Assembly (NCBI GenBank): GCA_026387055.1
Contig: JAPLML010000478.1
Span: 1 to 15,314 of the forward strand
Length of the DNA: 15,314 nt
Direction of reading: 5' to 3'
Origin: Planctomycetota bacterium
GTDB lineage: Bacteria > Planctomycetota > Phycisphaerae > FEN-1346
Part shown: positions 1 to 7,752 of the stretch, one piece after another
How the letters are laid out: each line of letters begins with the position of its first letter
Numbering within the stretch: position 1 is the stretch's first letter
Translations under genes and position numbers: made by a program
The notes under the pieces: generated by a model
The model's database searches: none
What the model saw: only the letters and a program-made list of their open reading frames with translations
What the model was told of the DNA's origin: nothing

Positions 1-9
1 GGGATTTGT

Positions 10-1554
10 ATGACCAAGCGCACGGCTGCCGTGCTGTTCATCGCCCTGGCCGCGGTCTACCTGGCCGCCGTCAACGGCTCGTGGGCCGTCCGGCCCGACA
101 GCGCCCTGTACCTGGGCCTGGGGCAGAGCCTGGCCGAGGGCCGGGGCATGGAGTTCAACGGCAGCCAGTACTGGGCCATCCCGCCCGTGGCGCCGATGCT
201 CTTGGCCGCGTGCCGGATGGTGCACCCCGGCTACTTCCTGAACAACCTGGTGATGCACCTCGCGGCGCTGGCGGCCGTCGCCGTGGCCGTAGCCACGATC
301 CGGGAGCTCGCCCGGGACCTGCCGGAGGGGATGCAGAAGCACCTGCCCTGGGCGGCGGCCCTCGTGATCGGCCTTTCCGCCGGCCTGTTCGTCCACGCGT
401 CGCTCGTCCTGACGGACGTGCCGTTCCTGCTCTTCATATCAATTGCCATCTATGCATTTGTTCGCGGCGGCCGGGGCCATTGGGGCTGGTACTTCGTCGG
501 CGCCGCCGCGCTCCTCGTGGCGAGTTGGACACGGCTGCCGGGCGTCATCTTCACGGCAGGACTGGTGCTCGCGGTGCTCCTCGACCGACGCCGCGAGGGA
601 TACCGCCGGCGGGTGCTCGCGGCGGCGGGCGCGGGGGCGATCGTCCTGGCGGGCTTCCTGGCGTGGTTCTTCCTCGTGCGGACGCGGGGCGACCCGGGCG
701 CCATCGACTATGCCGCCGTCGTGACGGGCGAGCGGTTCAACATCTTCTCGCCGTCGAAGTGGCCGGCCCTCCTGGAAGCCGCCGCCAACTTTCCGGCGGC
801 GCTGGCCGGCACGATCACGGACCAGAAACTGGAGGCCTGGCACTTCAACCTCGTGCCGACGGCGGTGCTGCTGGTGGGCGTGTGGACGCTCCTTCGCCGC
901 CGGCAACTGGTCGTCCTCGCCCCCCTCGTGCTTTACGTCGGCTTCCTGATCGTCCTGGACCCGACGAGCGTGTGCGAGAGATACTTCCTGCCCGTCATGC
1001 CGATGCTCGTTTACGGGCTGCTGGTGGGCGCTCAGACGCTGCGCCTCGCGCTGGAGGGCCTGACCCGCCGCCCTGCGTGGCCCGGCTGGGCAATGGCGAT
1101 TGTCGTGGCTTGCTGCGTCGGGATCAGCGTCCCGAAGATCGCCCGCGAGATCTACTGGATGCGCCATCCGCAGTTCTACGCGGTGTACGATGGCGGCAAG
1201 TGGAGCGATTTCCGAAACGTCTCGGCCGTGCTTCGCGAGCGCGGCCGCCCGGAGGCCGACGCGGTGGTCGCGTCGCAGCCGACCATCGTTCACCACCTCT
1301 CGGGCCTTCGCGTGGCAGCGGGGCCGCCGCTTTGGCCGCGCGAAGGGCCGCGGGCTTACAAGAGCCTGCCGCCCAAGGAGTTCGCCCAGGCGGTGGCGCG
1401 CGGTCCGTGGCGCTTCGTCGTCATGCCGGCCGAGACGCCCGACTGGAGCGAGCCGATGATGAAGGCGATCGAGGAATCGGGCGCGTTCCGCCCCGCCGAG
1501 ATGTTCGGCCGCCTGGTCCTCTTCGAGCGCCGCCCGGAGGCACGCGTTGACTGA
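10..1554 (+). CDS. Polytopic membrane glycosyltransferase, GT39/ArnT-like
   Basis: The product is a 514-aa integral membrane protein with about ten or more hydrophobic segments. The order fits GT-C fold transferases of the PMT_2/GT39 type, which move sugars from polyprenyl-phosphate donors to acceptors on the outer face of the membrane. After the first helix comes RPDSALYLGLGQSLAEG (residues 28-44); its Asp30 sits where the family has its catalytic acidic residue. Further family-like blocks are LTDVPFLLF in an early helix pair, WTRLPGVI, and RYFLPVMPMLVYG late in the protein, followed by a soluble C-terminal domain of about 120 residues. The ATG at 10 is the first in frame; only nine bases precede it, so its ribosome site cannot be judged and the true start could lie upstream. 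The donor and acceptor are unknown. A small membrane gene follows after 53 bp. Membrane GT-C assignment is fairly sure, substrate is not. Confidence 0.8.
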   Translation: MTKRTAAVLFIALAAVYLAAVNGSWAVRPDSALYLGLGQSLAEGRGMEFNGSQYWAIPPVAPMLLAACRMVHPGYFLNNLVMHLAALAAVAVAVATIRELARDLPEGMQKHLPWAAALVIGLSAGLFVHASLVLTDVPFLLFISIAIYAFVRGGRGHWGWYFVGAAALLVASWTRLPGVIFTAGLVLAVLLDRRREGYRRRVLAAAGAGAIVLAGFLAWFFLVRTRGDPGAIDYAAVVTGERFNIFSPSKWPALLEAAANFPAALAGTITDQKLEAWHFNLVPTAVLLVGVWTLLRRRQLVVLAPLVLYVGFLIVLDPTSVCERYFLPVMPMLVYGLLVGAQTLRLALEGLTRRPAWPGWAMAIVVACCVGISVPKIAREIYWMRHPQFYAVYDGGKWSDFRNVSAVLRERGRPEADAVVASQPTIVHHLSGLRVAAGPPLWPREGPRAYKSLPPKEFAQAVARGPWRFVVMPAETPDWSEPMMKAIEESGAFRPAEMFGRLVLFERRPEARVD

Positions 1555-1607
1555 GGGCTTGGTTGCCGGGTGGCATGGCCACGTATGGCCGGAGAAAGGG
1601 TGACGCC

Positions 1608-1811
1608 ATGGAGGTCGCGCGGCGGCGCAGGATCCTGCGGGCCGTCGAGGACGCGGTGCTCTTTGCGGCCACCGTGCTCCTGGCGTTCTGGGCCTTCGGC
1701 GACCGCTCGCCCGCGTGGCTCACACCGCTCTACGTGGCCGGCGCCCTGGCGGCCGCGATCTTCGTCCGGCGGATGGTGGTATGGTCAAGGGCGAGGAAGG
1801 ACAAGGGATAG
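1608..1811 (+). CDS. Small two-helix membrane protein, hypothetical
   Basis: This encodes 67 residues: a basic N-terminus (MEVARRRRILRAVEDA), two hydrophobic segments at about residues 16-30 and 38-52, and a basic tail ending in RKDKG. I do not recognise the family. The ATG at 1608 is preceded by a purine-rich stretch with AAAGGG at about 7 bases, which is better than the upstream in-frame ATGs that would add a Gly/Arg-rich extension. It probably follows the glycosyltransferase in one transcript (53 bp gap). The topology, with basic residues at both ends, suggests both termini in the cytoplasm. It ends in TAG. Its last codons overlap, on the other strand, an extension of a decayed minus-strand gene fragment. 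Confidence 0.6.
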   Translation: MEVARRRRILRAVEDAVLFAATVLLAFWAFGDRSPAWLTPLYVAGALAAAIFVRRMVVWSRARKDKG

Positions 1812-1831
1812 TGTTGCGCGGTGGGCGGTCC

Positions 1832-1990
1832 TGCCCACTGCACCTTGGGGCGGGACACGGCGTCCGAGTCGCTGTGCAGGTGCCGCTCGTAGACCTTGTT
1901 GGAGGCGTTGTCGAAGGCCGTCGTGAAACCGACGACGGCCTCGGTGTTGGCGTAGCCCTTCTGGGCGTTCAGGCCGGCGTTCAGATAGCG
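1832..1990 (-). pseudogene. Internal fragment of a lost gene, family not recognised
   Basis: Read on the minus strand, about 53 codons from RYLNAGLNAQKGYANTEAVV through FTTAFDNASNKVYERH to RPKVQW are almost entirely C or G at the third position, which matches real genes of this genome. Codons before (above 1990) and after (below about 1832) lose this pattern abruptly, although the frame stays open from 2041 to 1730. There is no start, ribosome site or conserved end at these boundaries. This looks like the internal remnant of a longer protein left after rearrangement. The text resembles secreted or pilin-like planctomycete proteins only loosely, so I give no function. Confidence 0.4.
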
Positions 1991-2154
1991 GTTTGGTAAT
2001 GATCGGTCGGATCCGTTACCTACAAGCGGTCCTCGAACCACCGGACGGGGAAGGCGCCAACCCCGTTTCTTCCCCTCAATCGAACCGTCCTATACCCTCT
2101 GACTGCATTAGGGCCCCCATCCGTCTTCGAGTGCCCCATGCGGTGCCGGAGCTT
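1991..2154. other. Non-coding stretch of lower GC
   Basis: No ORF with sensible codon use is visible on either strand between the gene fragment ending at 1990 and the stop codon of the minus-strand lipoprotein. The region is less GC-rich than the flanking genes and shows no clear hairpin or promoter. Confidence 0.4.
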
Positions 2155-2727
2155 CTACCACAGTTGCCTGGTTCGTCCGTAGCGGGTGGCATTCTGTGAC
2201 TGTTGTTTATCGCGCGCCCCAGCCGGTTCCCTCGCCTCCTGTTTTCTCAATTCCGAATAGAGGGACACTACGATGCGCCCGGAGGCAGGGCGCCACGCAG
2301 CCGTCAAGACACTTGAACGCCGGGGTTCAAACTCCGGAGGATCCTTCTTCTGAAATCCTACCATCACATCGTAGAGGTGCACGATCCTGCCTTCCAACTT
2401 CCAGGTTCCCGTGTTCTCGTAGACTGCCTGCCCAGCGCGCGAAAGCCTCTGGGAGTACGTGCCGTCTTCCCGGATGACAAACACCTCAGTGGCCCCGTTA
2501 GCGTAATTGCCAACGTAAGTGCCCACCAGATCCGCGGTTTCCTCCCCTGCGCATCCATCAAGGAAGACCCCGGCACACAACGCTACGCACAGCATGCTCA
2601 TGAATCGCAACCTGTGTCCAGAGAACCACCCTCGCACCCTCAAGGCAATGCCCCCGGCAACCAGACCCAAGCAGGCGGCCTGTTGTTGTGGTTCCGCCGC
2701 TTGATTTCGCACGCGAGACATGTGCAT
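2155..2727 (-). CDS. Small predicted lipoprotein with a lipocalin-like fold pattern
   Basis: The mature part is clear. After a hydrophobic segment MSMLCVALCAGVFLDGC, with a weak lipobox (LDGC), comes a beta-rich domain with GTYVGNYANG, EVFVIREDGTYSQRL and ENTGTWKLEGRIVHLYD. This alternation is typical of small extracytoplasmic lipoproteins that grade a 'no effect / dose' beta-barrel, and no enzyme residues are visible. The start is uncertain. The ATG at 2727 has GAGGG nine bases upstream but gives a long pre-signal region. A TTG at 2610 would give a classical short signal peptide (MRFMSMLC), and the ATG at 2601 is a third option. The last 30 residues are charged and low in complexity. Third-position GC is lower than in neighbouring genes, suggesting foreign origin. 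It lies alone on the minus strand downstream of a decayed region. Confidence 0.55.
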   Translation of the reverse strand: MHMSRVRNQAAEPQQQAACLGLVAGGIALRVRGWFSGHRLRFMSMLCVALCAGVFLDGCAGEETADLVGTYVGNYANGATEVFVIREDGTYSQRLSRAGQAVYENTGTWKLEGRIVHLYDVMVGFQKKDPPEFEPRRSSVLTAAWRPASGRIVVSLYSELRKQEAREPAGARDKQQSQNATRYGRTRQLW

Positions 2728-2738
2728 CGCCATCGCCC

Positions 2739-2945
2739 TCAGAAGTCCAGCGTTTCCTCCCAGTCGAAATTGAGGTTGATCCTCCCACCAAGTGGGCCTC
2801 TCTCGGCATCGGGGCTGTCTACTGCTTTGTCCTGGCCACCAAGCGGTCGAAGCAGCCCAAGGCCGATTCGGCCGACTCGGAATCTGACAGACCGCCTGAA
2901 TCCGGCGTGTAAGCGCGCAGCGCCCCCGGCATGCCGTGCCCCCAC
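2739..2945 (-). CDS. Doubtful small ORF upstream of the lipoprotein
   Basis: A 68-codon frame ends in GRINLNFDWEETLDF, and those last 14 codons are strongly C/G at the third base, which suggests they once belonged to a gene. The stop TGA lies within the ribosome-site purines of the lipoprotein start at 2727, as in coupled genes. The N-terminal half has no such codon bias, and the opposite strand carries a competing open frame (2688-2912). It may be only the tail of a broken gene. No family recognised. Confidence 0.2.
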   Translation of the reverse strand: MGARHAGGAARLHAGFRRSVRFRVGRIGLGLLRPLGGQDKAVDSPDAERGPLGGRINLNFDWEETLDF

Positions 2946-2965
2946 GGGCGAGCCGTGTCACCGCC

Positions 2966-3730
2966 TCACAACCGAATGAACTCCGCCTTCTCCGGTTCCC
3001 AGACGAGCTGGCCGGTCTCCTCCTTCGAGACCCATTCCACGTGGCCGTCGACAAACCCGATCAGGTAACCGTCCTCGGAATCGTCGAGCGGGCGCAGCAG
3101 TTCCCTGCCGCCGACCGCGTCTCCGCCTTCTTCCGCCTCGAAGAGAAGAACCGTGCGCTGCGGCGTAGCGATATCGGCCAGCCGAACGCCGGCGAGCGCC
3201 TCGTTCAGGGCGAACGCCCGCCCCTGCGGGGCCATCGGCCCCTTGAGGTACGACTGCAGCGCCTCCGGAAACTCCTCCGCCGTCGGCAGGCGGCCGCGAT
3301 GGTCCTCGGCAAAAGCGCGGGCCGCCTTCACGAGCGCCTTCATCGCGGTCATCGACTGGGCGGCCATCTCCGCATTCGGCTCGGCGAGGGCAATCACGTG
3401 CGGTCCCAAAGGACGGTGCATCGTCGCCGTCAGAAACATCGCCATCAGGGCGAACGGCACGCACACGATGATCCAGAGGCATAGCCCGACCGCCGAGGTC
3501 ACAATCCCCGCGATCGCCAGGCCCCTGCCCTTGACCGCGCCCCCGCCGCGGCGCACGCTCCGCAGGCCCACGAAGCCCAGGATCAGCCCCGGGATGGCCG
3601 TCAGGCCGAGCGTGCAAAACGTCAGGATGCCGAAGATGAGGCTCGCGACGGCCGACCCGCTCGTCTTGGCCTGCGGGGGCGGCGGCGCGCCCGGGGGAAG
3701 AACTTCACCGGTTTGAGGAAGCTCCGTCAT
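2966..3730 (-). CDS. DUF4190 membrane protein with pilin-style C-terminal DG motif
   Basis: The product has 254 residues. A Pro-rich cytoplasmic leader (residues 1-22) is followed by a DUF4190-type membrane unit of two hydrophobic helices (about 27-55 and 70-102) joined by a basic Gly-rich loop (RRGGGAVKGRG). A soluble domain of about 150 residues follows, with a helix (MKALVKAARAFAEDHRGRLP), a block FALNEALAGVRLADI, a strand TVLLFEAEEGGD and GFVDGHVEWV (residues 225-234). The last blocks match the C-terminal part of planctomycetal prepilin-like (DUF1559-style) proteins, in which a DG-H motif ends the fold. The ATG at 3730 has GGAGG eight bases upstream. It is divergent from the tRNA gene. 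The role is unknown; presumably a membrane-anchored structural or sensing protein. Confidence 0.75.
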   Translation of the reverse strand: MTELPQTGEVLPPGAPPPPQAKTSGSAVASLIFGILTFCTLGLTAIPGLILGFVGLRSVRRGGGAVKGRGLAIAGIVTSAVGLCLWIIVCVPFALMAMFLTATMHRPLGPHVIALAEPNAEMAAQSMTAMKALVKAARAFAEDHRGRLPTAEEFPEALQSYLKGPMAPQGRAFALNEALAGVRLADIATPQRTVLLFEAEEGGDAVGGRELLRPLDDSEDGYLIGFVDGHVEWVSKEETGQLVWEPEKAEFIRL

Positions 3731-3830
3731 CGCTCGTCCTCCTTCTTGGCCGACAGCCGTGTCTCCTCAAGGCTAGCCGCAGCCGAGGGGCCCGTGCAAG
3801 GATAATCTCCGGCGCGGGCGGCTCGCGCGC

Positions 3831-3859
3831 TTGACGGGGCCGACAGCACACGATATGCT
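3831..3859 (+). promoter_or_regulatory. Sigma70-like promoter of the tRNA-Ser gene
   Basis: TTGACG at 3831-3836 and TATGCT at 3854-3859 are separated by exactly 17 bp. Transcription would start near 3866, about 20 bases before the tRNA. Confidence 0.65.
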
Positions 3860-3886
3860 CACCCTCAGCCACGAGAATCTGGACGC

Positions 3887-3976
<90 letters not shown>

Positions 3977-4064
3977 CTTGGCTCAGGCCTCCGGTGAATT
4001 CCTTCGCTTCCCGGAGCGTTCTTCCTCGCCGCTTGAGGCATCCTGCCACGGCGGAGGGCCGGCG

Positions 4065-6932
4065 ATGCGGCTGAGCAGTCTGGCGATTCTGGTCCTGTCG
4101 ATCCTGCCTGCGATCCTGTCAAGCCCTGTCCCGGCGGCTGAGGCGGTCCGCGTCGCGCCTGCCGCGGTCATCCTTGGCGGCGAGGCGGCGCCGGCCAGCG
4201 CCGCCGTGTGCGGGTTCGCCGTCGTGGCGCGCAAGTCCGGGCCACAGGTCGCCCTCCTAGGGCCGACGGCCTTCATCGCCTGCGTGCGTCAGGGCGAAGA
4301 GGCCGCGGTCGCCGTGCCCGTTCAAGGCGTCGCCGGCCCCTTCACGATTTCCGCCGAAGCCACGGTTCTGGCGGGCCAGAAACCCTCCGTGGAGCTCACC
4401 GCCGGGACCCAGACAACCCAGCGCGCCCTATCGTGCGGTGAAAGCGCGCGCCTTGCCCTTCAGGGAAATGCAGCGGGGCAAGGGTGCGTCGTTCGCCTGA
4501 CGACCCGCGGCGATGCGGGCGAAGCGGCCGTCCGCTGGCGCGGCCTCCGCTTGACGGCAGGCAGTGAATCCATCGAGATTCCGATATCTGTTGCGGCGGC
4601 GCCCGCCGGCCGGGGCGCGCCGCCCCTTCTCCCCGCCCTGCGTCCGCCCGTCGAGCAGGCGCTGGTCGAGTGGGACTGGCGGATGCAGGACGGCATCGGC
4701 ACGGCGCGGGCGCCGAACACCTGGGCGGCGGCCAGCGGGCGCACGCTCGACCGCGGCGAGCAGTTGCTCGCCGATCTCCAGGGCGCCGGCGCGGCGCTGG
4801 CCGATGAGGCGAGCCGGCGGCTCAATCTCCGGCGCGAGTGGAAGGAGTTGTCCGCCTCCGGCGCGGCCGATGAGTCGCAATGGGAAGACCTCTGGCGCCG
4901 CGTGCACGCATGGCGCCGGGGCGTGGTCCTCGCCAACCCGGTCGCCCGGACAGGGCCCCTCGTGTTCGCCAAGCAGGTCCCGGGGGCCTTCAGCCACCAG
5001 CTCACGCAATACTACGGCGGCTACGCCCGGCCGGGCGGCGGCGTGTTCCTGCTCGAGGAACCCGGCCGGTCCATGACGTGCCGTCAACTCGCGGCCGGGG
5101 CGCTGCCGGAAGGAAGCTACCAGCACCCCGAGGTCTCGTTCGACGGCCGCCGCGTCCTCTTCTCCTTCGTCAAGGCCGACACGGTTCCCGAGAACGGCGT
5201 CGAGGGCCATCACGGCCGCTACTATCACCTCTACGAGATGGCGGCCGATGGCACGGGCCTGCGCCAGCTTACGGACGGCCCGTTCAACGACTTCTCGCCG
5301 CGGCACCTGCCCGACGGCCGCATGGTCTTCATCTCGACGCGGCGCGGCGGATGGCACCGCTGCGGCAGCCCCGGCTGCGAGAACTACACGCTGGCCGTCG
5401 CGAGCGCCGACGGCTCGGGCGCCCGCGCCCTGTCCTGCCACGAGACGCAGGAGTGGGACCCGGCGGTCCTCGACGACGGCCGCATCATCTACACGCGTTG
5501 GGACTACGTGGACCGCCACGCGGTCTTCTACGAGCAGCTCTGGACCGTCCGCCCCGACGGGAGCGTCCCCACCGCCTTCTACGGCAACAACACGTTCAAC
5601 CCGGTGGGCCTTTGGGAGGCGCGCCAAGTGCCCTTCTCGACCCGCGTGATGGCCACGGCGGGCGCCCACCACGCGATGACCGCCGGGTCGATCGTCCTGG
5701 TGGACGTGGGCCGGGGCGTCGACGGCCCGGCGCCCCTCGCGCGGCTGACGCCCGATGCGCCGTTCCCCGAGAGCGAGGCCCTCCTGCTGCCCAACTGGCG
5801 CAGCGCGGTGCCGGCCGATCCGCCGCCGGCCGTCGAGGCCCAGCGATGGCCGGGGCACTGTTACCGCAGCCCGTATCCGCTCTCCGAGAAGTACTTTCTC
5901 GCCGCCTACAGCTTCGACGCCCTCGTGGGCGAGCCGAAGCCCAACGCGCCGAACATGTTCGGCCTCTACCTCGTCGACGCCTTCGGCAACAAGGAACTCC
6001 TGTACCGCGACCTGAACATCGCGAGCCTCTGGCCGGCGCCGCTGCGGCCGCGGCCTCGTCCGCCGATCGTGGCATCGACGGTCGCCGAGGCCGCCGCTCG
6101 GGAGGGGACCTTCTTCGTCCAGGACGTGTACCAGGCCGACCCGCCCCTCGCGCGCGGCTCCATCAAGCGGCTGCGCGTCGTGCAGGTGCTCCCGAAATCC
6201 ACACCGGGCATCAACCGGCCGCCGGTGGGCCTGGCCAACGCCTCGCCCGGCAAGCAGGTCCTTGGAACGGTGCCCGTGGAAGCGGACGGATCGGCATACT
6301 TCCTCGCCCCGGCGGGCGTGCCGCTCGCCCTTCAGGCCCTCGATGAACTCGGCCGGGCGGTCCAGATCATGCGGAGCATCATCTACCTTCAGCCGGGGGA
6401 GAACGCCGCCTGCATCGGCTGCCACGAGCCGCGCACCAGCGCCCCGCCGGCACGGGCGACGGCGATGGCGCTCGCGCGGCCGCCCTCGACCATCATCCCC
6501 GCGCCGCGCGGCGCGAGTCCGCTCTCCTACCCGATCCTCGTGCAACCGGTGCTCGACGAGCGCTGCGTGAGCTGCCACAGCCGCGAGAAGCCGGACGGCG
6601 GCGTCATCCTGACGGGCGAACCCCAGGGCCATTACACGGCCTCGTACAACGCCCTCGCCCCGCGGGTGCCGATCTCGGCGTGGACGGGCAGCGGCAACTT
6701 CCGGGCCGAGAACAGCGAGCCGATCGCGATGCCCGACCGCTTCGGCTCGCGCGCCAGCCCGCTGATGAAACTGCTCCTCGCCGGACACCAGAAGGTCACG
6801 CTCACCGCGGCCGAGATCGAGCGCCTCGTGACCTGGATGGACTCCAACGCCCTCTTCTACGGCACCTTCGACCCCGCGGACCAGTCCCGCCAGCAGCGCG
6901 GCGAGGCGATCGAGGGGCCGAAACTGCAGTAG
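4065..6932 (+). CDS. Secreted PD40 beta-propeller protein with two CXXCH haem motifs, HZS-alpha-like
   Basis: This encodes 955 residues beginning with a signal peptide (MRLSSLAILVLSILPAILSS, cleavage after about residue 25). The ATG at 4065 has GGAGG nine bases upstream; an in-frame TTG at 3978 just after the tRNA is a much weaker start. Residues 30-180 form a beta-rich domain. From about 290 on comes a propeller with PD40/TolB-like blades (HPEVSFDGRRVLFSF, DFSPRHLPDGRMVFISTRR, EWDPAVLDDGRIIYTRWDY). The C-terminal part carries CIGCH (783-787) and CVSCH (834-838), typical covalent haem c sites. This arrangement is like the hydrazine synthase alpha subunit middle and C-terminal regions and the many planctomycetal paralogues of it. 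The HZS active site itself cannot be confirmed here, so a hydrazine role is not claimed. Most likely a periplasmic electron-transfer or binding protein. It ends in TAG. Confidence 0.75.
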   Translation: MRLSSLAILVLSILPAILSSPVPAAEAVRVAPAAVILGGEAAPASAAVCGFAVVARKSGPQVALLGPTAFIACVRQGEEAAVAVPVQGVAGPFTISAEATVLAGQKPSVELTAGTQTTQRALSCGESARLALQGNAAGQGCVVRLTTRGDAGEAAVRWRGLRLTAGSESIEIPISVAAAPAGRGAPPLLPALRPPVEQALVEWDWRMQDGIGTARAPNTWAAASGRTLDRGEQLLADLQGAGAALADEASRRLNLRREWKELSASGAADESQWEDLWRRVHAWRRGVVLANPVARTGPLVFAKQVPGAFSHQLTQYYGGYARPGGGVFLLEEPGRSMTCRQLAAGALPEGSYQHPEVSFDGRRVLFSFVKADTVPENGVEGHHGRYYHLYEMAADGTGLRQLTDGPFNDFSPRHLPDGRMVFISTRRGGWHRCGSPGCENYTLAVASADGSGARALSCHETQEWDPAVLDDGRIIYTRWDYVDRHAVFYEQLWTVRPDGSVPTAFYGNNTFNPVGLWEARQVPFSTRVMATAGAHHAMTAGSIVLVDVGRGVDGPAPLARLTPDAPFPESEALLLPNWRSAVPADPPPAVEAQRWPGHCYRSPYPLSEKYFLAAYSFDALVGEPKPNAPNMFGLYLVDAFGNKELLYRDLNIASLWPAPLRPRPRPPIVASTVAEAAAREGTFFVQDVYQADPPLARGSIKRLRVVQVLPKSTPGINRPPVGLANASPGKQVLGTVPVEADGSAYFLAPAGVPLALQALDELGRAVQIMRSIIYLQPGENAACIGCHEPRTSAPPARATAMALARPPSTIIPAPRGASPLSYPILVQPVLDERCVSCHSREKPDGGVILTGEPQGHYTASYNALAPRVPISAWTGSGNFRAENSEPIAMPDRFGSRASPLMKLLLAGHQKVTLTAAEIERLVTWMDSNALFYGTFDPADQSRQQRGEAIEGPKLQ

Positions 6933-6978
6933 CCGCGGGCGCGACTCAGTCACCCGCTTGGGGAAGTACCAACTCTTC

Positions 6979-7004
6979 TGTCACCCTGAGCGAGGCGAAG
7001 GGTC
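6979..7004. repeat. Short dispersed environmental repeat motif
   Basis: The sequence TCACCCTGAGCGAGGCGAAG within this span is close to a short motif (TCACCCTGAGCGAAGCGAAG type) that recurs between genes in many uncultured bacterial genomes. Only one copy is present here, so the identification rests on recall of the motif. Confidence 0.4.
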
Positions 7005-7050
7005 AAGCCATAGATCGGTACTTACGCTGTGTGGCGGGCATATTCGCGGG

Positions 7051-7079
7051 TTGACCTCTTGCCTGCGGAGTGCTATCCT
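7051..7079 (+). promoter_or_regulatory. Promoter of the hicBA operon
   Basis: TTGACC at 7051-7056 and TATCCT at 7074-7079 are spaced 17 bp apart. TGC directly before the -10 gives an extended -10 (TGnTATCCT). HicB usually represses its own operon by binding here; no clear operator palindrome could be picked out by eye. Confidence 0.6.
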
Positions 7080-7119
7080 GAGATAAGGTCGAAGGGGACC
7101 GGGGTAAGGACGGCCTGTC

Positions 7120-7347
7120 ATGACGAAAATCAAGATCATCGTGGAGAAGCACCCGGACGGGTACGTGGCCTACCCCCTGGGCCTGAAGGGCGTGGTGGTC
7201 GGCGAGGGGGATTCCTACGAGGAGGCCCTTGACGACGTCCGCTCGGCCATCCGGTTCCACATCGAGACGTTCGGCAAGGAGGTTTTCACGGAGGAGGAGT
7301 CTCCCGTCCTGGAGGCCTTTATCGCGGAAGCCGGAGTGCCCCTCTGA
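7120..7347 (+). CDS. hicB: HicB-family antitoxin
   Basis: This is a 75-residue protein with the HicB fold pattern: strand MTKIKIIVEKHPDGYVAYPL, then GLKGVVVGEGDSYEEALDDV and a helix SAIRFHIETFG. Family members bind and mask the HicA mRNA interferase and repress the operon. It lacks a C-terminal DNA-binding extension, so it belongs to the short HicB type. The ATG at 7120 is preceded by TAAGGA at nine bases. The gene precedes the toxin and overlaps it by one base (TGATG), so the two are translationally coupled. The order antitoxin-toxin is the reverse of the commonest hicAB order but is seen in this subfamily. Confidence 0.85.
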   Translation: MTKIKIIVEKHPDGYVAYPLGLKGVVVGEGDSYEEALDDVRSAIRFHIETFGKEVFTEEESPVLEAFIAEAGVPL

Positions 7348-7586
7348 TGCCCAAGTTCCCGGTGGACGCGCCCAAGTCCAGGGTCCTGAAAGCGCTCGGT
7401 CGGCTGGGATTTCAGTTGGTGCGCGAGCGGCAGCACATCTCCATGGTGCGACAGCACGCCGATGGCAAGCGCACCCCCCTGACGTTGCCCAACCATCCGC
7501 ACATCAAGGGCTCGACGCTCCGCACCATCTGCAACTAGGCCGGCATCCCTCGCGAGGACTTCTTGCGCGCCTACGAGGAAGCCTGA
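7347..7586 (+). pseudogene. hicA: HicA-family toxin interrupted by an in-frame TAG
   Basis: HicA is a small double-stranded-RNA-binding-fold mRNA interferase. The readable part (7347-7538) is 63 residues, MPKFPVDAPKSRVLKALGRL followed by GFQLVRERQHISMVRQ with the probable catalytic His30, then TPLTLPNHPHIKGSTLRTIC. A TAG at 7536-7538 stops it, but the same frame continues AGIPREDFLRAYEEA to a TGA at 7584-7586. That tail is the normal HicA C-terminus, and Gln would be expected at the TAG (CAG to TAG). The protein as read lacks its last helix, so it is probably inactive or weakened unless the codon is read through. HicB upstream is intact. Confidence 0.75.
7536..7538 (+). other. hicA: In-frame amber codon in hicA at a usual Gln position
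   Basis: One base differs from CAG. The downstream frame is open and family-like up to the next TGA, so this is a substitution and not a frameshift. Confidence 0.85.
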
Positions 7587-7653
7587 CGAGTGTTGCCGCG
7601 CCGGGGGACGGGCACGTGGGTGAGGCGCCACCTGCCGCTTCGTCACCCTCCCA

Positions 7654-7682
7654 TTGACCCTGTCCTCCTGCGGGGTTATAGT
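7654..7682 (+). promoter_or_regulatory. Near-consensus sigma70-like promoter before cofH
   Basis: TTGACC at 7654-7659 and TATAGT at 7677-7682 are 17 bp apart. Transcription would begin near 7689, leaving a leader of about 64 bases before the cofH ATG. Confidence 0.7.
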
Positions 7683-7752
7683 TCAACTTGTGGTGCTTTG
7701 CTGTCACAACCGGGTGGGCGGGGGCCCGCACAAACGTGGGGCGTGAGTCTGC

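Noticed and set aside
439..1296. 285-codon minus-strand ORF within the glycosyltransferase
   Set aside because: Antisense shadow of a clear membrane protein.
1730..2041. Intact 103-codon minus-strand gene
   Set aside because: Coding bias covers only about 1832-1990, and the ends overlap another gene or lack bias and a start.
4428..6953. 841-codon minus-strand ORF opposite the propeller gene
   Set aside because: It is a shadow caused by high third-base GC: Arg/Val/Gly/His-rich, no family blocks, while the plus strand has signal peptide, blades and haem motifs.
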